8,638 nt of DNA, from contig DASQDI010000134.1 in the NCBI GenBank assembly GCA_035634255.1, forward strand, positions 1 through 8,638. The letters are read 5' to 3'. Positions 5,857 to 8,638 of the stretch are shown here, piece by piece. This DNA comes from DATLMR01 sp035634255 (lineage in GTDB: Bacteria; Acidobacteriota; Blastocatellia; UBA7656). Under the pieces are notes generated by a model. It worked only from the letters and a program-made list of their open reading frames with translations, made no database searches and was not told the DNA's origin. Both the position numbers and the translations under genes were made by a program. Each line of letters begins with the position of its first letter. The first letter of the stretch is position 1.

Positions 5857-7429
5857 ATTTTCCTCCTCCGATCACAGAGCTGACCAGCAAGTTGAACCGG
5901 CCCTCGAACGCGGGCCTGTTTCTATTAGTATTCCCACCGAAATAGACTTTGGAGCCGCTCCCGCTCGGCTCGATCACCGCCCACATCCTCTGGTGGGCGA
6001 AAAAGAAGACCCCGCACAGGGCGACCACCAGAAGCGTGAAGCCTGCGTAGACCGGGAGCCGACCCGGATCGTACTGGATCGAGAGCGTGTGCCCCAGGGC
6101 CACCTTCTCGAAGCCCTTGAGCAGCACCCTGTTCCCGTTAAGCAGAAGGGGGTTCTCTACCCCCCTCTCCGCCGCCAGGCCGCTCGCCTGCGAGTACAAC
6201 TGCTCGGCGAGCTGCGGGTTGAACGCAAACATCCCGCGCTTCTGCCCCGCGGGGGAAGTCACCTCAAGCTGAGCCGCCGGGTTGTTGTAATCGCCCGACG
6301 CGGTCGTAGGACCTTCCTCGAATTTGAAGTCGGGGAAGAATTCCGTATACGCGATCCTCCCGATGCCCTCCACCTCGGCCGAGCCATTGCGCGGGATAGT
6401 GACCTCCCTCGCTTCGCCCCCGGAGACGGGCTCAAGCCTGATCGTTATCTGCCGGGCATTCCCGACCGCCGTGAACTGGGACTGGAACAACCTGTAGCCC
6501 CTGTAGTCGTACGGGTTGTTGAGGTGCACGACGGCCTCCTCCACATGGTCCCCGTCCTTGATCTTCACGTGGCTGAACCAGTCGATAGTGTTCGACGCCT
6601 CAAGGCCGCCTTCGGGCCTGATCAGCGTTTGCTGCAGGTCCGTGCACTCGATTTCGATCCGAGTCCGGCCATCGTCGGAAACCGGCAGCATCGCGGTGGA
6701 CGTGCGCGGGCCGTCGAGAGTCATCTGGAATGTGTTGAAGGTGCTCGACGATTTTCCGGGGCGGATCTCCATCATCCCCCCGACGCCATAGCGGTTGGTC
6801 AGGAAGCCCCCGATGAAGATCGTGATCAGGGCCACGTGCACCACGTACGCCCCGAACCTGTTCCAGAGGTTCTTCTGGGCGAATACCGTGATGCGGCCGC
6901 CGTCTTCCTTGATCTTCGCGCGGAACCCGTGCTTTTTCCACGCGGCCTTCACGTCGTCGGCCATCACCGAAGGGCGCTTCATCACCTCCGCCTCGTGGTT
7001 GTACATCTGGGCGCGGATGAAGTTCGGAGAGGCGCTCGCCTTCGGGTTCGAGTAGTACTGCCAGGCCGTCGGGAACCGGTCGATGGAGGCCAGAATGATG
7101 TTCAACCCCGTGACCGCCAGAAGGAAGGTGAAGTACCAGGCGTGGTAAATGTCGAAGAGCCCGAGGCTCCCGTAGACGAGCCTCTGCGCGGGGGTAAGGC
7201 GCTGGTAATACTCCTGAAACCCCTCGACCTCCACCTGCATGATCAGCATGCCGATGATACACATGCCGAGCAGTATCATCAGCATCGTCACGCCGAAGCG
7301 GACCGAACTCAACAGCCGTAAGACCTTGTCGAGAACGGAGTCGTGTTTCTGGGGTCTCGCCTTGACAGCACCTTCGGCTGCCTTCGAAGCCTGGGGGCTC
7401 CCCGAGGCCTCTGATTCGCTCGTCACCAT
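5831..7429 (-). CDS. resB: System II cytochrome c biogenesis protein ResB (Ccs1)
   Basis: Membrane partner of CcsA in heme delivery and cytochrome c assembly, 532 aa. After a polar Ala/Ser-rich cytoplasmic leader (1-38) come hydrophobic segments at about 44-65, 98-115 and 193-210, a long extracytoplasmic domain (about 212-457), and a fourth segment at about 460-478. ResB landmarks are SSVRFGVTMLMILL (41-54), DIYHAWYF (93-100), NIILASIDRFP (110-120), FGAYVVHVAL (192-201, H198 within the third membrane segment), NNPYDYRGYRLFQSQF (304-319), DPGRLPVYAGF (454-464) and the C-terminal HQRMWAVIEPS with YFGGNTNR. NNPYDYRGYRLFQS is strongly characteristic of the family. ATG 7429 has only a weak AGG upstream. 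It is first in a two-gene operon, with a strong promoter at 7494-7523 and ccsA overlapping its end. The proteins are separate here, not the CcsBA fusion seen in some lineages. Confidence 0.95.
   Translation of the reverse strand: MVTSESEASGSPQASKAAEGAVKARPQKHDSVLDKVLRLLSSVRFGVTMLMILLGMCIIGMLIMQVEVEGFQEYYQRLTPAQRLVYGSLGLFDIYHAWYFTFLLAVTGLNIILASIDRFPTAWQYYSNPKASASPNFIRAQMYNHEAEVMKRPSVMADDVKAAWKKHGFRAKIKEDGGRITVFAQKNLWNRFGAYVVHVALITIFIGGFLTNRYGVGGMMEIRPGKSSSTFNTFQMTLDGPRTSTAMLPVSDDGRTRIEIECTDLQQTLIRPEGGLEASNTIDWFSHVKIKDGDHVEEAVVHLNNPYDYRGYRLFQSQFTAVGNARQITIRLEPVSGGEAREVTIPRNGSAEVEGIGRIAYTEFFPDFKFEEGPTTASGDYNNPAAQLEVTSPAGQKRGMFAFNPQLAEQLYSQASGLAAERGVENPLLLNGNRVLLKGFEKVALGHTLSIQYDPGRLPVYAGFTLLVVALCGVFFFAHQRMWAVIEPSGSGSKVYFGGNTNRNRPAFEGRFNLLVSSVIGGGKYEPSHKAE
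5857..5869 (-). promoter_or_regulatory. Strong Shine-Dalgarno for ccsA inside resB
   Basis: GGAGGAGG (5869-5862 on the minus strand) lies five bases before ATG 5856 and within the last codons of resB, whose stop falls at 5833-5831. It is much stronger than the weak site before resB. This fixes the ccsA start and suggests ribosomes finishing resB reinitiate on, or coexist with, independent ccsA initiation. Confidence 0.8.
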
Positions 7430-7471
7430 AATTTTAACCTGAACTGTTGGAGTGAACGTTACTCAGGCCAC

Positions 7472-7486
7472 CAATGCCCGCAATGC
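7472..7486. repeat. Short direct repeat at the predicted resB transcription start
   Basis: CAATGC occurs at 7472-7477 and again at 7481-7486, a 9-bp period, giving GCATTG twice on the minus strand. It covers roughly +1 to +15 of the predicted resB transcript. It might be a regulator site, but so short a repeat could be chance. Confidence 0.25.
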
Positions 7487-7493
7487 ACCTGGG

Positions 7494-7523
7494 ATTTTAA
7501 CAACCCTCTATTTATGGTGTCAA
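7494..7523 (-). promoter_or_regulatory. Sigma70-like promoter for resB-ccsA
   Basis: On the minus strand a perfect TTGACA (7523-7518) is followed by 18 bp and TAAAAT (7499-7494), with TGT immediately before the -10 (extended -10). It is the best promoter in the window. Transcription should start near 7487, giving a leader of about 57 nt before ATG 7429. The surrounding DNA is AT-rich compared with the genes. Confidence 0.72.
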
Positions 7524-7583
7524 CAAACGCCTCCCTATATCTTCGAAACAACAAACTTGCAACACTTCGCGCCCTCTATGGCC

Positions 7584-8306
7584 CTACTTCTTCGGCTCCG
7601 AAGGCCGGAGCTCCACGCGGCTCGCGAGGGCCCTCGGGTCCAGCTCGATGAGGCCCACGACGACCTCCGCCACGTCCTCGGGAAGCAGCTTCCACGTGGT
7701 CGAAGGGTCCTCCGGCCCGCCCCTTCCGAACTCCGTGTTGACCGAGCCGGGCATCACGTAGCTCACCCTTATGTGGTCGTGCCGCACCTCCTGCATCAAC
7801 GCCTCGGAGAACCCGATCAGGCCGAATTTGGACGCGCAGTAGGCGGCCCCTCCGGGGAAGGCGTTCTTGCCCGCGAGGCTCCCTATGTTGATTATGTACC
7901 CCCCGCCCCCCCGCTTGATCAGCGGCACCGCCTCGTGGCAGCAATAAAACACCCCGGACAGGTTGGTGTCGATTGTGGCCCGCCACTCTTCGACGGGCAT
8001 CCGCTCGACTTCGTTGAAAGAGCCGACCCCCGCGTTGTTGATGAGGATGTCGAGGCCGTTCAGGGCGCGCGAGGCTTCCCCGATCATGGCCTTCACGTCT
8101 TCGGCCTTCCCGACATCGCACGCGCCGCCGTGGACCCTCTCCCCATGCTCACCCCTCAACCGCGCGACGGCCCCCGCGACCTCCGCCCCGTTGCGCGCGC
8201 AGATGAAGACGCGCGCGCCCTTCGCCAACAACGCCTCGGCGATGCTCAGGCCTATGCCCCGAGTGCCCCCCGTCACGACCGCAGCTTTACCCTCGATGTT
8301 GCTCAT
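7584..8306 (-). CDS. Short-chain dehydrogenase/reductase (FabG-like SDR)
   Basis: Classical SDR oxidoreductase, 240 aa, with a Rossmann fold using NAD(P)(H) in the cytosol. The cofactor loop is TGGTRGIG (12-19). ARN at 37-39, with R38, hints at NADPH preference. D64 (ACDVG) is the usual adenine-contact position. NNAG is at 90-93 and the catalytic tetrad is N115, S143 (IGSLAG), Y156 and K160 (YCASK). MPGSVNTEF (185-193) is the normal loop before the substrate lid. The C-terminus, SRVELRPSEPKK, matches a FabG-like group often labelled 3-oxoacyl-ACP reductase, but substrate is not predictable from this. ATG 8306 has TAGGA seven bases upstream and GGAGG further out. It lies between maf and resB with gaps of 178 and 154 bp, so it is probably its own unit. 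I see no clear terminator in 7524-7583. Confidence 0.93.
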   Translation of the reverse strand: MSNIEGKAAVVTGGTRGIGLSIAEALLAKGARVFICARNGAEVAGAVARLRGEHGERVHGGACDVGKAEDVKAMIGEASRALNGLDILINNAGVGSFNEVERMPVEEWRATIDTNLSGVFYCCHEAVPLIKRGGGGYIINIGSLAGKNAFPGGAAYCASKFGLIGFSEALMQEVRHDHIRVSYVMPGSVNTEFGRGGPEDPSTTWKLLPEDVAEVVVGLIELDPRALASRVELRPSEPKK

Positions 8307-8334
8307 CCGCAGTTCCTACGCCTCCAGACAGGCC

Positions 8335-8354
8335 GGGAGGCCGCGCGGCCTCCC
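8335..8354. repeat. 20-bp perfect GC-rich palindrome in the SDR leader
   Basis: GGGAGGCCGC (8335-8344) is followed immediately by its exact reverse complement (8345-8354). As RNA it would fold into an 8-bp stem with a GCGC loop ending 28 nt before the SDR start codon, just ahead of the Shine-Dalgarno region. No T-run follows on the minus strand. On the plus strand GTTTTC begins seven bases after it, but no plus-strand gene ends here. It could be a leader hairpin or a dimeric regulator's operator. Confidence 0.6.
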
Positions 8355-8383
8355 CGCGGAGTTTTCTCACGGGCTTCCGGCAT

Positions 8384-8397
8384 GGGCCCCGAGGCCC
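8384..8397. repeat. Second hairpin in the SDR leader
   Basis: GGGCC (8384-8388) and GGCCC (8393-8397) form a 5-bp GC stem around the 4-nt loop CCGA. It lies between the candidate SDR promoter and the 20-bp palindrome, so the predicted leader RNA would carry two GC-rich hairpins in a row. Confidence 0.35.
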
Positions 8398-8411
8398 TTC
8401 CGCACGTTATG

Positions 8412-8440
8412 AATATCCGGGAAACGAAGGCCCCGGTCAA
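8412..8440 (-). promoter_or_regulatory. Candidate promoter for the SDR gene
   Basis: On the minus strand TTGACC (8440-8435), a 17-bp spacer and GATATT (8417-8412) match the consensus at five and four positions. A start near 8405 gives a leader of about 99 nt. The -35 sits in the loop and stem of the putative maf terminator, so the two signals overlap. Confidence 0.4.
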
Positions 8441-8448
8441 CCGGGCCT
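8421..8448 (-). terminator. Possible weak intrinsic terminator after maf
   Basis: On the minus strand AGGCCCGG pairs with CCGGGGCCT around a TTGA loop, with one bulged G, at 8448-8428. The following TCGTTTC is only moderately T-rich. It begins about 37 nt after the maf stop codon, the expected place for a terminator. Confidence 0.4.
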
Positions 8449-8484
8449 GGGCGAGGGGAGGCGAGCCGATTTCGCGGGCGGGGC

Positions 8485-8638
8485 TCAGGCGATGAACGAG
8501 TACCCCATCCTCTTAGCGAGCCTGTAAAGCAGGGGGAGCGGGAGGCCGACGACATTATAATAATTACCGGCTATCTCCTCCACGAAGATGCCCCCGAGCC
8601 CCTGAATGCCATACGCCCCGGCCTTGTCGAGCGGCTCG
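8485..8638 (-). CDS. maf: Maf family nucleoside triphosphate pyrophosphatase, C-terminal 50 residues only
   Basis: Maf proteins hydrolyse non-canonical or selected nucleoside triphosphates (dTTP/UTP or modified pyrimidine and 7-methyl-GTP types) to the monophosphate plus pyrophosphate and are linked to septum control. Only the 3' end is here: the window opens one base before a complete codon, and 50 codons then run to a TGA at 8487-8485. The first residues, EPLDKAGAYGIQGLGGIFVE, are the signature near the end of the fold, with the conserved E, D and K. They are followed by EIAGNYYNVVGLPLPLLYRL, the normal C-terminal block. Start, promoter and N-terminal active-site motif lie outside the window. 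The subtype (YhdE or YceF) cannot be told from this piece. Confidence 0.93.
   Translation of the reverse strand, partial: EPLDKAGAYGIQGLGGIFVEEIAGNYYNVVGLPLPLLYRLAKRMGYSFIA

Noticed and set aside
4282..5883. Plus-strand open frame of 533 codons opposite ccsA
   Set aside because: The translation is full of Arg, His, Pro and Gln with no membrane or domain pattern, as expected from the antisense of a GC-rich gene. ccsA has a strong ribosome site and clear family motifs.
5708..7321. Plus-strand open frame of 537 codons opposite resB
   Set aside because: Low-complexity Arg/His/Asp-rich composition and no ribosome site; it spans the resB-ccsA junction antisense. It is a shadow of the codon bias.
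7524..7583. Terminator after the SDR gene
   Set aside because: Only a weak TTGCAA palindrome and scattered T-rich bases are present; no stem of useful length.
7452..8495. Plus-strand open frame of 347 codons opposite the SDR gene
   Set aside because: It crosses the SDR gene, both flanking gaps and the end of maf, and shows no recognisable domain. The minus-strand SDR has a complete motif set.
8367..8555. 62-codon minus-strand frame across the maf end and the gap
   Set aside because: It is out of frame with maf, whose C-terminal signature is unmistakable, and has no motif of its own.

Overview
The window is an ordinary-looking stretch of GC-rich bacterial chromosome carrying eight protein genes, six complete and two cut by the window edges. 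All are on the minus strand except one mechanosensitive channel gene. I see no insertion sequence, phage gene, CRISPR array, tRNA or rRNA. The lineage cannot be fixed from sequence alone. System II cytochrome c maturation genes (resB-ccsA), high GC, sigma70-like promoters and the wording of the ResB and dienelactone-hydrolase proteins remind me of Acidobacteriota (Blastocatellia-like), but this is a low-confidence guess from memory.

Layout, left to right. (1) 1-1020 minus: 5' part of a DegT/DnrJ/EryC1/StrS sugar aminotransferase with a good promoter just upstream. (2) 1187-2467 minus: an exported SLT-type lytic transglycosylase, ended by a clear intrinsic terminator. (3) 2632-3423 plus: a three-helix MscS-type channel, divergent from (2), with apparently overlapping promoters. 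(4) 3465-4151 minus: a dienelactone-hydrolase-family protein, convergent with mscS. (5) 4270-5856 and 5831-7429 minus: a two-gene operon, resB then ccsA, overlapping by 26 bp, with a strong promoter before resB and an intrinsic terminator after ccsA. (6) 7584-8306 minus: a short-chain dehydrogenase with a structured leader. (7) 8485-8638 minus: the last 50 residues of a Maf nucleotide pyrophosphatase.

Only resB and ccsA clearly work together: they form the membrane machine that exports heme and attaches it to apocytochromes c. The transglycosylase, channel and Maf all concern cell envelope or housekeeping, but each appears to have its own transcription unit. I found no multigene system that looks new. 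The best leads are a roughly 195-residue insertion inside CcsA between its first heme-ligand histidine and the WWD motif, a transglycosylase with a divergent catalytic motif and an unrecognised N-terminal region, and unusual leader architecture before the hydrolase and dehydrogenase genes. No gene-free stretch exceeds 180 bp. Those at 1021-1186, 2468-2631, 4152-4269, 7430-7583 and 8307-8484 hold the promoters, terminators and hairpins listed below.
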